Positions 1 through 8,714 of a stretch of DNA of 64,000 nt are shown here, piece after piece (within the stretch, counting starts at the first letter, position 1; every line of letters starts with the position of its first letter). The stretch lies in assembly GCF_014197145.1 (NCBI RefSeq), contig NZ_JACIEZ010000001.1, positions 124,001-188,000 on the forward strand, in the 5' to 3' direction. The notes under the pieces were generated by a model, which saw nothing but the letters and a program-made list of their open reading frames with translations, did no database searches and had not been told where the DNA came from. The stretch is from Gellertiella hungarica. GTDB lineage: Bacteria > Pseudomonadota > Alphaproteobacteria > Rhizobiales > Rhizobiaceae. The position numbers and the translations under genes are program-made.

Positions 1-1
1 G

Positions 2-271
2 ATCGCCTCGAGCTATGACGCGGCCTTCGAGGCCGGCAAGCGTCCGGAGAGCTTCGACAAGGATTTCGTCCGCGCCTGGGTCGCGGAACGCTGCGACCCC
101 TATCACGACGAGATCCCGGAAATTCCGGCAAGCCTGATCGAGGAAACCTCGAAGGTCTATATCCGCGCCTATGAGGCGATCACCGGGCAGCGGTTCGAGC
201 CTGACGACAGCGGTGCCACGCCGCTGGAGCGCGTGCGTGCCAATCTCGCGGCCTATTTCCCGGCCGGCTGA
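2..271 (+). CDS. purC: Phosphoribosylaminoimidazole-succinocarboxamide synthase, C-terminal part
   Basis: This is the last 89 codons of a gene whose 5' part lies outside the window. PurC (SAICAR synthase) joins aspartate to CAIR in purine synthesis in the cytoplasm. The visible part carries the typical C-terminal signature: SFDKDF followed by RAWV near residues 17-26, then a proline-rich stretch (EIPEIP), then an ETSKVYI helix and AYEAITG close to the end. This layout fits the longer, roughly 300-residue PurC type. It ends 180 bases before the convergent epimerase gene; the gap holds a near-perfect inverted repeat around 330-352 but no T-rich terminator. Assignment rests on the C-terminal motif only. 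Confidence 0.75.
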   Translation: MASSYDAAFEAGKRPESFDKDFVRAWVAERCDPYHDEIPEIPASLIEETSKVYIRAYEAITGQRFEPDDSGATPLERVRANLAAYFPAG

Positions 272-451
272 GGCGGGCGCGGGACGCCATATCGGCCTTT
301 CCGAGCCATGATTGCGCAACCCGCGGCACCGGTGCTGCGGGATTACCCGGAGAGTGTGCGGTCGAAGGCAGCAGGAACGCCCGCCGCACAGATGTGGCGG
401 GTCAGGGGGAGCCTTTTGGGCGGGGCGTTTCCCGGGAGGAAGATGTGCTTC

Positions 452-2425
452 TCAGCCCACCTGCCGCACGGCGGGACCGGGCACGGCATGGCCCTCGGTG
501 ATCAGGAGATCGTGCAGCTCGCTTTCCGGCTTGTAGCCGGAGACCAGCTGGGAGAGGATATCCCGTGCGGTCACCAGATCCTGCTTTTCGAGCGCCGTAT
601 CGAGCTTTTCCAGCCACTCCTTGAGCTGCGGCCAGGGCATCATGTCCTCATGGGCCTTCAGGATGCGCGGGTGGTCGGTCGGCAGCGGATTGTCGCCGAT
701 CAGCAGTTCCTCGTAGAGCTTCTCGCCCGGACGCATGCCGGTGATCTCGATCTCGATATCGCCTTGCGGATTGTCCGCGTCACGAACCTGAAGGCCGGAG
801 AGCTCGATCATCTTGCGGGCAAGATCGTAAATGCGGACGGGTTCGCCCATGTCGAGCAGGAAGACATCCCCGCCGCGCGACATGGCCCCGGCCTGGATCA
901 CCAGCTGGGACGCTTCCGGAATGGTCATGAAATAGCGGGTGACATCCGCATGGGTGAGGGTGACCGGGCCGCCCTCGCGGATCTGCTGGCGGAAGAGCGG
1001 CACGACCGAACCGGACGAGCCCAGCACGTTGCCGAAGCGGACCATGCAGAAATTCGTCGCTCTTTCGGCGGTGGTTTCGGCCGCAAGCGCCTGGAGGACC
1101 ATTTCGGCAAGCCGTTTGCTGGCGCCCATGATGTTCGTCGGGCGCACGGCCTTGTCGGTGCTGATCAGCACGAAGTCGGTCACGCCATGGTCCCGTGCGG
1201 CAAGGGCGGTGACCATGGTGCCCAGCGTGTTGTTGCGCACGCCTTCGGCCGGGTTCTGCTCGACCAGCGGCACATGCTTGTAGGCGGCTGCATGGTAGAG
1301 CGTGTCCGGCCGCATCGCGGCCATGATCTGGCGCATCCGCATTTCGTCCCGCACGGAGGCGAGCATGGGGATGATCTTGACCGTGCTCTTTTCCAGCTCC
1401 CGGTGTATGGCATAGAGCGCGAATTCGCTCTGCTCGACGAGGATCAGGGCCTCGGGCTCATGGGCCACGATCTGGCGGCACAGCTCGCTGCCGATCGAGC
1501 CGCCGGCGCCCGTGACCATCACGATCTTGCCGCGGATGTTCTTGTCCATCAGGTCGGGGCGCGGCAGGATCGCGTTGCGGCCGAGCAGGTCCTCGATGTC
1601 GAGCTCCTTCAGGTCCGTGACGGTCACACGTCCCTGGGCGATGTCGTTGAGGTCCGGCACGGTTCTCACGTTGACGCGGAACCGGCGGATTTCTTCCAGG
1701 ATTTCGGCGCGACGCTGACGGGAGGAGGAGGGCAGCGCCAGCAGCACTTCCTTCACGTCATGGCTCGAAATGACCGCGCCGAGCTGCTGTGGCGACCAGA
1801 TGGGAACGCCGCGCAACAGGCTTCCCTGGATCTTCACGTCGTCGTCGACGAAGCCGATGACCTTCAGCTCCGTGCTGCCGTCGAGTGCGAGCGCGATCTG
1901 TCGCCCCGCGGTGCCCGCGCCGTAGATGAGCACGTTCGGCCGCGTGTTCTGCCTGATCTGGCGGCGGTAATCCGCGCCAAGCCAGTAGCGGGCCGCAAGC
2001 CGCGATACGGAGATGAAGACCAGCAGCAGCAGCGGCTGGAGGATGCCGATCGTGCGCGGCACGCCGGGCACGCTGATGATGGTGAAGGCCGCGATATAGC
2101 CGATCGAGTAGATCACCATCGCGCGGAGAATCGCCATGAAGGCCGCGACCCCCGCATAGCGGAAGATGGCCCGGTAAAAGCCGAAGGAAATGAAGATTGG
2201 GATCGCCAGGAAGAGAGACACGCCTGCCGGCAGGAACTTGTCCTCGGTCATCGCGACCCAGCCGTCCAGGCGAAGGCAGTAGGCGAACCAGACCGTCAGC
2301 ACGCAGAGGAACGCATCGAAGCTGAGCGCAATCAACCGCTTGTAAAATCTCGGGATCGCCAGCACAGCTGCTATGATTTGCGCCTGATACATCGACTGCC
2401 TGGTTGTCTTCGTCGCGGGCATCAT
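452..2425 (-). CDS. Membrane-anchored nucleotide-sugar dehydratase/epimerase (CapD/WbpM/FlaA1-type)
   Basis: The 657-residue protein has four predicted membrane helices in residues 17-147, then two Rossmann-type domains. The first has GAGTAG at 169-174; the second, catalytic SDR domain has GAGGSIGS at 306-313, AAYKHVPLVE near 380-389 and STDKAV at 422-427 followed by the MGASK segment (433-437). This is the architecture of long polysaccharide-biosynthesis proteins of the WbpM/CapD family, which turn UDP-GlcNAc into 4-keto-6-deoxy sugars (4,6-dehydratase, with or without C5 epimerisation) at the inner face of the membrane. It stands alone here, with no glycosyltransferases beside it. Met2 or Met12 are alternative starts. 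Family certain, exact sugar product unknown. Confidence 0.88.
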   Translation of the reverse strand: MMPATKTTRQSMYQAQIIAAVLAIPRFYKRLIALSFDAFLCVLTVWFAYCLRLDGWVAMTEDKFLPAGVSLFLAIPIFISFGFYRAIFRYAGVAAFMAILRAMVIYSIGYIAAFTIISVPGVPRTIGILQPLLLLVFISVSRLAARYWLGADYRRQIRQNTRPNVLIYGAGTAGRQIALALDGSTELKVIGFVDDDVKIQGSLLRGVPIWSPQQLGAVISSHDVKEVLLALPSSSRQRRAEILEEIRRFRVNVRTVPDLNDIAQGRVTVTDLKELDIEDLLGRNAILPRPDLMDKNIRGKIVMVTGAGGSIGSELCRQIVAHEPEALILVEQSEFALYAIHRELEKSTVKIIPMLASVRDEMRMRQIMAAMRPDTLYHAAAYKHVPLVEQNPAEGVRNNTLGTMVTALAARDHGVTDFVLISTDKAVRPTNIMGASKRLAEMVLQALAAETTAERATNFCMVRFGNVLGSSGSVVPLFRQQIREGGPVTLTHADVTRYFMTIPEASQLVIQAGAMSRGGDVFLLDMGEPVRIYDLARKMIELSGLQVRDADNPQGDIEIEITGMRPGEKLYEELLIGDNPLPTDHPRILKAHEDMMPWPQLKEWLEKLDTALEKQDLVTARDILSQLVSGYKPESELHDLLITEGHAVPGPAVRQVG

Positions 2426-2531
2426 AACCGCGTTCCCGTTTCTTTATCAATCCTCTCCAGTCAGGAAAAGCACAATCTACAAGAGGTTTTATATAAGCAC
2501 ATTGCTAACACCTAAGCGTGTCTCGCTATAA

Positions 2532-2547
2532 TTAACATGTGAACTAT
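2532..2547. promoter_or_regulatory. Candidate operator shared with the P450/amidotransferase promoter
   Basis: The 16-base sequence TTAACATGTGAACTAT lies about 95 bases upstream of the permease start. An almost identical copy (14 of 16 bases) lies at 5624-5639 between the divergent amidotransferase and P450 genes. The core AACA-TG-TGTT (as in the second copy) is an inverted repeat. I infer a common transcription-factor site, possibly for the GntR protein encoded at 4186-4842. Confidence 0.45.
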
Positions 2548-2642
2548 CTTGACAAGTGCCGGCTTCGTTGCGACTGTGCCGGAATTCCGGGGTTAACAAT
2601 AAGCAAACATCACCTGAAGCCCCGGTCACTGAGGAGGGTTTC

Positions 2643-4094
2643 ATGGCAGTTTCATCGTCGGAAGCTGGTGCCAACCAGCTGCGCAAGAACAGCCTCGGCG
2701 TAGGGGCAGTTACATTTCTCGTCATTTCCGCGGCAGCGCCGCTGACGGCAGTTGCCGGCGGCGTGCCGATCAGCATGCTTCTCGGCAACGGGGCCGGCAT
2801 TGCCGGTTCCTTCGCCATCGTTACCGCCGTCCTGCTGCTCTTTGCGGTGGGCTATGTGGCCATGGCGCGCCACGTGAAGAATGCGGGCGCCTTCTACGCC
2901 TATGCGGCGCGGGGGCTTGGCGGCCGCATGGGCGGCGCGTCGGCGATGATCGCCATCCTGAGCTACAACGCCATGCAGATCGGCGTTCTCGGGCTTCTCG
3001 GCGCCGCCTCGGCCGGCACCTTCAATCCGCTGATCGGTGCCGACATCCCCTGGTGGGCCTGGTCGCTGATCGCGGTGGTGATCGTTGCCATCCTCGGCTA
3101 CCGGCAGGTGGATCTTTCCGCCAAGATCCTGATGGTCCTGGTTCTGCTCGAGTACCTGATCGTGCTCGTCATCGACATCGCCATCTTCGTCAAGGGCGGC
3201 GATGCGGGCCTGACCCTCGAGCCCTTCTCGCCGTCGCAGATTGCCAGCGGCTCGCCCGCCATCGGCATCCTGTTCTGCTTCGCGGCCTTCATCGGCTTCG
3301 AGGCCACGACGATCTATTCCGAGGAGGCGCGCGATCCGGAGCGGACCGTTCCCCGTGCGACCTACATGTCGGTGGTCCTCATCGGCGTCTTCTACATGAT
3401 CACCGCCTGGCTGATGGCAGCCGGTGCCGGCATCGACAAGCTGGTGCCGACGCTGCAGGGCCTGAAGGACCCGACCACCTTCCTGTTCGAGCTGGCAGGC
3501 CGCTATGTCGGCGAGCCGGTGCCGACGATCATGGGCTTCCTCTTCGTCTCCAGCCTGTTTGCGGCGGTGCTTGCCTTCCACAATGGCGTTGCCCGCTACA
3601 AGTATGTCGCCGGCCGCGAGGGCCTGCTGCCGGACAGCGTCGGCGTCACCCATGCCCAGTTCCAGAGCCCGCACGTGGGTTCGATGATCCAGACCGTGAT
3701 CGCGGTCGCGGTGGTCGCGCTCTTTGCCTATCTGCAGCTCGATCCGGTGCTGGCCATGTTCACCTGGCTTACCCAGCTCGGCACGCTCGGCATTCTCGGC
3801 CTGATGGCGGTCACCTCGTTCTCGGTGATCGGCTTCTTCATGCGCAACGGCGCGATGGGCGAAAACGCCGTGGTGACCAAGGTGCTGCCGGCCATCTGCG
3901 GCCTCGTGCTGGTCTATCTCTTCGTCTACATCTTCGCCCATTTCGGCGATCTGACGGGGGCAGCCGGCTCGCTCGGCGTCATCCTGCCCTCGCTGGTGCT
4001 GGTGGCGGCGGCGATCGGCTTCATCCTCTCGCACCGGCTTGCCGGGCGCGATCCCTCGCGCTTCCAGAAGCTCGGTTCGGGCGCCTATTCCTGA
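2643..4094 (+). CDS. APC-superfamily amino acid/amine permease
   Basis: The 483-residue protein is almost entirely hydrophobic, with about twelve membrane segments, and begins with the SLGVGAVTFLVISAAAPLTAVAGG-like first helix typical of bacterial APC permeases (split here for length: SLGVGAVTF, then ISAAAPLTAV). FEATTIYSEEARDP around residues 219-232 is the conserved loop of the amino acid-polyamine-organocation family. The start at 2643 is chosen because of the strong GAGGAGG ribosome site at 2631-2637; an upstream in-frame ATG at 2556 lacks one. It lies upstream of a GntR regulator, a glutamine amidotransferase, a P450 and a glutamine-synthetase-like ligase, so it is probably the importer of the amine or amino acid those enzymes process. 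PuuP of the E. coli putrescine pathway plays that role. Confidence 0.85.
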   Translation: MAVSSSEAGANQLRKNSLGVGAVTFLVISAAAPLTAVAGGVPISMLLGNGAGIAGSFAIVTAVLLLFAVGYVAMARHVKNAGAFYAYAARGLGGRMGGASAMIAILSYNAMQIGVLGLLGAASAGTFNPLIGADIPWWAWSLIAVVIVAILGYRQVDLSAKILMVLVLLEYLIVLVIDIAIFVKGGDAGLTLEPFSPSQIASGSPAIGILFCFAAFIGFEATTIYSEEARDPERTVPRATYMSVVLIGVFYMITAWLMAAGAGIDKLVPTLQGLKDPTTFLFELAGRYVGEPVPTIMGFLFVSSLFAAVLAFHNGVARYKYVAGREGLLPDSVGVTHAQFQSPHVGSMIQTVIAVAVVALFAYLQLDPVLAMFTWLTQLGTLGILGLMAVTSFSVIGFFMRNGAMGENAVVTKVLPAICGLVLVYLFVYIFAHFGDLTGAAGSLGVILPSLVLVAAAIGFILSHRLAGRDPSRFQKLGSGAYS

Positions 4095-4105
4095 TCCTGC
4101 AGGCG

Positions 4106-4138
4106 GGGGCGGGGACCGACAGGTTCCCGCCCCTTTCT
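4106..4138 (+). terminator. Rho-independent terminator after the permease
   Basis: A 12-base-pair G+C-rich stem (4106-4117 with 4122-4133, one G-T pair) with loop GACA is followed by TTTCT. It starts 11 bases after the permease stop codon and ends about 48 bases before the regulator start, separating the two genes. Confidence 0.6.
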
Positions 4139-4143
4139 CATTA

Positions 4144-4178
4144 TTGTATATTTACGTTGCTTATAAAAATACATATAC
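4144..4178. promoter_or_regulatory. AT-rich promoter/possible autoregulatory site of the GntR gene
   Basis: The sequence TTGTATATTTAC (4144-4155) and ATACATATAC (4169-4178) flank a TTATAAAAAT stretch just upstream of the regulator ATG. A similar TTGTAAATATAC occurs at 5612-5623 in the amidotransferase/P450 intergenic region. Such TA-rich dyads fit GntR/FCD operators; this is inference from spacing and similarity only. Confidence 0.35.
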
Positions 4179-4185
4179 TGCCCGC

Positions 4186-4842
4186 ATGGGCAATCAAACC
4201 GACCTCATCGTCAACCATATCGTGAAGAGCATCGAGGACGGCCGGCTGAACCCGGGTGACGTCATCGAGGAAAAGGCGCTCGTGTCCGAATTCGGGGTGT
4301 CGCGCACGCCCGTTCGCGAGGCCCTGCTGCAGCTCGACGCGGTGGGCATCCTGAAGCGCAAGCCGAGGGGCGGGGCGGAAGTCTTCCGGCCGACGCTGGA
4401 AGAGTTCCTGGCGATCCTGGAGGTGCACGGCAAGCTGGAAGGCCATGCCGCCGCGCTTGCCGCCCGCCGGCTCTCCCCCGCGGATGCGATGGCGCTGGAC
4501 ATGGCCTGTTCGGCCTGCGACGGGCATGCGATGATCTATGGCGACGACAAGCCCGATCTCTACTACCAGCACAATCTCGAATTCCACCGGACGATCGCGA
4601 TCGCCTCCCACAACGATGTGCTGCTCGATCTGATCCGCACCAATGGCCGGAAGCTGCTCGCCTATTACCGGGCGCGCTACCGCTACAAGGGCAGCATCGG
4701 GAAATCCGCGACCGAGCACCGGCAGATCGCGCAACTGATCCTCGACCGGGATTCGGCGGCCGCCGAGGCGCTGATGGTCAGCCACGTGACCTTCGACAGC
4801 GTGACCGCGATGGACCTTCTGGCGGTGCTGTTCAAGCCCTGA
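4186..4842 (+). CDS. GntR-family transcriptional regulator (FadR/VanR subfamily, FCD domain)
   Basis: The 218-residue protein has an N-terminal winged helix (residues about 5-70) with the hallmark VSRTPVREALLQL recognition region and KPRGG wing, and an all-helical FCD ligand-binding domain in which LEFHRTIAIAS (about residue 128) supplies the usual metal-binding Asp/His pattern. These regulators bind small carboxylates or amino compounds and mostly repress neighbouring catabolic genes. The start is the ATG at 4186, immediately after the AT-rich promoter region; a longer frame from 4039 would run through the terminator of the permease. Its stop codon abuts the stop of the convergent amidotransferase gene. 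It probably controls the permease, amidotransferase and P450 operon. Confidence 0.85.
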   Translation: MGNQTDLIVNHIVKSIEDGRLNPGDVIEEKALVSEFGVSRTPVREALLQLDAVGILKRKPRGGAEVFRPTLEEFLAILEVHGKLEGHAAALAARRLSPADAMALDMACSACDGHAMIYGDDKPDLYYQHNLEFHRTIAIASHNDVLLDLIRTNGRKLLAYYRARYRYKGSIGKSATEHRQIAQLILDRDSAAAEALMVSHVTFDSVTAMDLLAVLFKP

Positions 4843-5559
4843 TCACCGATCTCCGCCTTCCAGGAAGGCCGCGATCCACCGGGCAAAGAACCGCCCATCT
4901 TCCTCGAGCGCGAGGCTCGTGCGGGCCCGCCCGATCGTTTCCGCATCCAGATGATCGGCGAGATAGTCGATGAGGCCGCCGATGAAATCGGGCGTCATCT
5001 CCGGATGGAATTCTGTCGTGAAGACATGGGAGCCGATGCGGAAGGCGCCGATGGGGCAGAAATCGTCCCCGCCGAGCACTTCCGCGGCGTCCGGCAGGCG
5101 CGTGACCTGTTCCTGATGGGCAGAGTAGAGCCGCACCGTTTCGCGGCGCGGTTCCATCCAGGGGGCGAAGCGGTCGAAGACCGTCAGCGAGGTGCCGAGG
5201 CCCCATCCCTTCGGCGAACGCTGCACGTCTCCGCCGAGCGCCAGGGCCAGCGCCTGATGGCCGAAGCAGGCGCCGAACTGCGGCACCTTGCGCGCTTCCG
5301 TCTCGCGAATGAACTCGAGAAGCTTCAGGATCCACGCGTCCCGGCCCTGGACCGAGGCCGGGCTGCCGGTGATGATGTAGCCGTCGAACGCTTCGGGCCG
5401 GTCGGGGAAAATGCCGTCCTTGACGGAAACGGTGGTAAAGTTCCAGTCCGGCCTCAGCGGCGCCAGCAGATTGGTGAAGCGCACGCCGTCGTGATCGAAC
5501 CTTTTGGCAAAGTCGGACGTGTCGTTGCTGGTCAACAGGATGCCGATCGACCGGGACAT
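4843..5559 (-). CDS. Type 1 glutamine amidotransferase-like hydrolase
   Basis: The 238-residue protein is a stand-alone class I GATase domain: GSP oxyanion turn at 65-67, nucleophile Cys98 within FGACFGHQ, and His185/Glu187 in EFHPEM, so the Cys-His-Glu triad is complete. No synthase domain is fused. Such free proteins are related to the GMP-synthase amidase domain and include hydrolases of gamma-glutamyl amides. The start at 5559 is chosen because residues before Met (MSRSIGILL) do not fit the fold. It is divergent from the P450-GS-ferredoxin operon. Beside a glutamine-synthetase-like ligase I expect it to remove the gamma-glutamyl group at the end of the pathway (as PuuD does in another hydrolase family), but amide transfer cannot be excluded. 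Confidence 0.82.
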   Translation of the reverse strand: MSRSIGILLTSNDTSDFAKRFDHDGVRFTNLLAPLRPDWNFTTVSVKDGIFPDRPEAFDGYIITGSPASVQGRDAWILKLLEFIRETEARKVPQFGACFGHQALALALGGDVQRSPKGWGLGTSLTVFDRFAPWMEPRRETVRLYSAHQEQVTRLPDAAEVLGGDDFCPIGAFRIGSHVFTTEFHPEMTPDFIGGLIDYLADHLDAETIGRARTSLALEEDGRFFARWIAAFLEGGDR

Positions 5560-5611
5560 GGGCTCTGCTCCTTTGCATGCCGGCTGCAGCACTTTTGTGT
5601 GCAGAACGCTC

Positions 5612-5639
5612 TTGTAAATATACTTAACATGTGTTCTAT
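5612..5639. promoter_or_regulatory. Divergent control region with shared 16-base motif
   Basis: Between the amidotransferase (minus) and P450 (plus) starts lie TTGTAAATATAC (5612-5623) and, directly after it, TTAACATGTGTTCTAT (5624-5639). The second matches 14 of 16 bases at 2532-2547 upstream of the permease. The intergenic region is only 112 bases, so one bound regulator could cover both divergent promoters. Confidence 0.45.
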
Positions 5640-5671
5640 TTTTCCGCAACGGTCAAGCGAGGGAGGAAGCT

Positions 5672-6934
5672 ATGACGGTCTGGACGCCTGTGGACGACGG
5701 TTTTGCCGATCTTTCCAGCCATGACACCTTCACGCGCGGCGCGCCGCACAACACCTTTGCGCGGCTCCGCCGCGAGGATCCGCTTGCCTGGTGCGACTTC
5801 CCCGGCGGCAAGGGCTTCTGGTCCGTGACGCGGCATGCGGACATTCTGGAACTCAACCGCGACAACAAGCTGCTCAGCTCTGCCCGGGGCATCCGGATGG
5901 AGGACCAGACCTACGAGGAATATCTCGCCCGCCGCACCTTCCAGGAAACCGACCCGCCCGAACATACCCGCGTCAGGACGCTCGTCGCCAAGGCCTTTTC
6001 CAAGCCGGTCATCGCGCTCTTCGAGGAGCAGATCCGGGAACTGTGCGACGAGATCCTCGATCAGGCGCTGCAGTCGCGCGAGCTTGACGCCGTGAAGACG
6101 ATCGCACGCCAGCTGCCGATGCGCATGCTGGGCCGGATCATCGGCACGCCGGACGAGGACCTGGACTGGCTGGTGGAAAAGGGCGATGCGCTGATTGCCA
6201 ATACCGACCCCGACTTTACCGACCACGTGCTCGACAAGACGGATACGGATGCCTATCGCTTCATGCCTTTCCGCTCCCCCGCCGGTGCCGATCTCTTCGA
6301 TTACGCGCAGCGGCTGATGGAGGACAAGCGCCGGCGCGGCGACGACAGCGGCGTGCTGAGCCTGATCACCAAGCCCGATGCCGAGGGCAACGTGATTTCG
6401 GAAACGGAATTCCGCAATTTCTTCTGCCTGCTGGTGGCGGCCGGCAACGACACGACGCGCTATTCCATCGCTGCAGGCCTGCACGCGCTGGCCAACCAGC
6501 CGGGGCTGCTCTCCGACCTGCAGTCGGGCGAGGGCGCCATCTGGGAGACCATGCCGGACGAGGTGATCCGCTGGGCTTCGCCGGCCATGTATTTCCGCCG
6601 CACCGCGACCCGGGATTTCGAGATGCACGGCAAGACGGTGCGGGAGGGCGACAAGGTGCTCTTCTGGTTCGTTTCCGGCAACCGCGACGAGACCGCCTTC
6701 GACGATCCGATGAAGGTGGATTTCCGCCGCACGCCCAACCGGCACCTCTCCTTCGGTCAGGGTGGGGCGCATGTCTGCCTCGGCATGTGGCTCGCCCGGC
6801 TCGAGGTCCGGCTTCTGTTCCAGGAATTCGCCAAGCGGGTGAAATCGGTCGAGCAGACCGCGCCGCACGCCTTCCTGCGTTCCAATTTCGTCGGCGGGAT
6901 CAAGTCGCTGCCGGTCCGCATTCATCTGAAATGA
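5672..6934 (+). CDS. Cytochrome P450
   Basis: This 420-residue soluble bacterial-type P450 has all core motifs: oxygen-activating I-helix AGNDTT (257-262), K-helix EVIR (297-300), and the haem loop FGQGGAHVCLG (361-371) with Cys369 as proximal ligand. There is no membrane anchor and no fused reductase, so it needs a separate ferredoxin; one is encoded two genes downstream. A GGGAGGA ribosome site sits 8 bases before the ATG at 5672. It is the first gene of P450 - GS-like ligase - ferredoxin, with 64- and 34-base gaps. It probably hydroxylates or N-dealkylates the imported compound, perhaps as its gamma-glutamyl derivative; the substrate is unknown. Confidence 0.92.
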   Translation: MTVWTPVDDGFADLSSHDTFTRGAPHNTFARLRREDPLAWCDFPGGKGFWSVTRHADILELNRDNKLLSSARGIRMEDQTYEEYLARRTFQETDPPEHTRVRTLVAKAFSKPVIALFEEQIRELCDEILDQALQSRELDAVKTIARQLPMRMLGRIIGTPDEDLDWLVEKGDALIANTDPDFTDHVLDKTDTDAYRFMPFRSPAGADLFDYAQRLMEDKRRRGDDSGVLSLITKPDAEGNVISETEFRNFFCLLVAAGNDTTRYSIAAGLHALANQPGLLSDLQSGEGAIWETMPDEVIRWASPAMYFRRTATRDFEMHGKTVREGDKVLFWFVSGNRDETAFDDPMKVDFRRTPNRHLSFGQGGAHVCLGMWLARLEVRLLFQEFAKRVKSVEQTAPHAFLRSNFVGGIKSLPVRIHLK

Positions 6935-6998
6935 CGGGTGGTCCGGCCGCCCGCGCCCACATCAGGAAAAAAACTGCCGTTTCTGGGAGGAGACAGCA

Positions 6999-8273
6999 AT
7001 GACCAATGAACGCTTGCGGGTGCTCTTCTGCGATCACCTGAACCTTGCCCGCGGGAAATACCTGCCGATCAAGAAGGCCTCGTCCGGCAGCACCCGCGTC
7101 TGCCAGGGCACCTTTGGCGTCACCTATGACAAGGACCTCATCCCCGCGCCGGGCTCCAAGGTGCTGGAAGGGCTTCCGGACATCGAGATCCGCTTTCGCG
7201 AGGAGGACATCCGGGACAGCTGGTATCCGGACACCAAGGTGGTCGTGGGCGATCTCTACGAAGAGGGAGCACCGTTCGGCGCCTGCGGCCGGCATGCGCT
7301 GAAGCGCGCAATAGCCGACTGGAACGCGCTCGGCTTCGACCCCATGGTGGGGCTTGAGCTGGAGGCCTTTGCCTTCCAGCAGCGCGAGGACGGCAGTCTC
7401 GTTCCCTACGACACGCCGAAATCCTATGTCTATTCCACCGGTCCCTTTGCCGATCCGCACGGCTTTACCGAGGCGGTATGGGACCGGGCAAGCGAACTCG
7501 GCTTCGCCATCGACAGCCATACCTCGGAATTCGACTCGCCGCAGTTCGAGTTCACCCTCACCTTCGATCACGCGCTGAAGGCGGTGGACGACATCTTCCT
7601 GTTTCGCCAGCTCGCCCGCGAGGTGGCGCTGGAACACGGCATCATCCTGACCTTCCTGCCGAAACCCATCCTGCCCAAGGGCGGAAGCGGCCTGCACGTC
7701 AACTTCTCCTTCCGCGACCGGGACGGAAACAATGCGGTGGGCGAGCCGGACCGGCTGAGCACGGTTGCCGAGGGCTGCATTGCCGGGCTGATGCATCACC
7801 ACCGGTCCATGGCGGCGCTGGTCGCCCCGATCGTCAATTCCTACCAGCGCCTGAGGCCGTCATCCATGAGCGGCTACTGGCGGAACTGGGGTGGCGACCA
7901 TCGGGGTGTGACCACCCGCATCTCGGCCGAACGCGGCCCGAAGGCCCGCATCGAGCACCGCATGGGCGATGGCGCCGCCAACCCTTACACGCTGGTGGCA
8001 ACGGTGCTTCAGGCGGCACGGCTCGGCTATGTCAACCGCTATCCCCTTCCGCCGGCGGAAACCGGCGACTGCTTCGGCGAGATCGATGCGCGGGACGGTG
8101 TGCCGGATGATCTCGCCGGTGCGCTCGACGCGCTGGAGGCGGACGGCGTGTTGATGGATGCCGTCGGACGGCTGCTCTGCGAGAACCACATCTTCATCAA
8201 GCGGGACGAGATCGGCAAGACGGCGGGGCTGGAAGGCGATGCCCTTCGCGATTTCTACATCCACTACATCTGA
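6999..8273 (+). CDS. Glutamine-synthetase-like gamma-glutamylamide ligase
   Basis: The 424-residue protein has the glutamine synthetase catalytic fold: first metal-ligand pair in GLELEAF (118-124), EFDSPQFEF (177-185), GSGLHVNFS (229-237) with the His metal/ATP ligand, NSYQRLRP (280-287) and HRMGDGAANPY (320-330). The N-terminal beta-grasp region is short and the protein is smaller than GlnA (about 470), as in PuuA, IpuC and GlnT-type enzymes that attach glutamate to amines other than ammonia using ATP. It lies inside a P450/ferredoxin operon beside an amidotransferase-like hydrolase and a permease, which favours gamma-glutamylation of an imported amine. A true glutamine synthetase is unlikely from context and length. 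Confidence 0.87.
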   Translation: MTNERLRVLFCDHLNLARGKYLPIKKASSGSTRVCQGTFGVTYDKDLIPAPGSKVLEGLPDIEIRFREEDIRDSWYPDTKVVVGDLYEEGAPFGACGRHALKRAIADWNALGFDPMVGLELEAFAFQQREDGSLVPYDTPKSYVYSTGPFADPHGFTEAVWDRASELGFAIDSHTSEFDSPQFEFTLTFDHALKAVDDIFLFRQLAREVALEHGIILTFLPKPILPKGGSGLHVNFSFRDRDGNNAVGEPDRLSTVAEGCIAGLMHHHRSMAALVAPIVNSYQRLRPSSMSGYWRNWGGDHRGVTTRISAERGPKARIEHRMGDGAANPYTLVATVLQAARLGYVNRYPLPPAETGDCFGEIDARDGVPDDLAGALDALEADGVLMDAVGRLLCENHIFIKRDEIGKTAGLEGDALRDFYIHYI

Positions 8274-8307
8274 GACCCGCCGACGAACAAGACGAGGAGG
8301 AGCTAAC

Positions 8308-8622
8308 ATGGCCAAAGTCACCTGGATTCTGGCGGACGGGCGCGCGATCGTGGCCGAGGTCGCCGACGGCACCAACATGATGAATGCCGCGGCGATGGCG
8401 AATGTCCCCGGCATCATCGGGGAATGCGGCGGCTGTCTTTCCTGCGCCACCTGCCATGTCTACGTGGACGAGGCCTGGGCGGAAAGAACGGGCGAGCCCG
8501 ACGGCACGGAGGACGCGATGCTGGACGCGACCGATGCGCCGCGCCGGGAAACAAGCCGCTTGTCCTGCCAGATCGTCGCGAGCGGCAGTCTGGACGGCCT
8601 CGTGCTGCATGTTCCCGCCTGA
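8308..8622 (+). CDS. [2Fe-2S] ferredoxin (adrenodoxin/putidaredoxin type)
   Basis: The 104-residue protein has the C-x5-C-x2-C...C ligand pattern: Cys40, Cys46, Cys49 and Cys87 (in SRLSCQI). Cys43 is an additional cysteine inside the cluster loop, where most relatives have Ser or Ala. The acidic stretch after the cluster loop (residues 60-75) resembles the P450-docking helix of this ferredoxin class. An AGGAGGAG ribosome site precedes the ATG. It follows the glutamine-synthetase-like gene by 34 bases and is the last gene before a strong terminator, so it is almost surely the electron donor of the P450 at 5672-6934. No ferredoxin reductase is encoded nearby. Confidence 0.93.
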   Translation: MAKVTWILADGRAIVAEVADGTNMMNAAAMANVPGIIGECGGCLSCATCHVYVDEAWAERTGEPDGTEDAMLDATDAPRRETSRLSCQIVASGSLDGLVLHVPA

Positions 8623-8714
8623 CAGGCCACGAATTGACGACGGGTTGAAACTTTTGGCGAGCCCTCTGCGTCTTGCGCTTCGAGGGCGCCCCTACTGCCC
8701 TTATACCCCGCCTT

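Noticed and set aside
308-2515. Long open frame of 735 codons antisense to the epimerase gene
   Set aside because: It is opposite a clearly recognisable two-domain dehydratase with all motifs; high G+C makes long antisense frames common. The composition (Arg/His/Asp-rich) is not protein-like.
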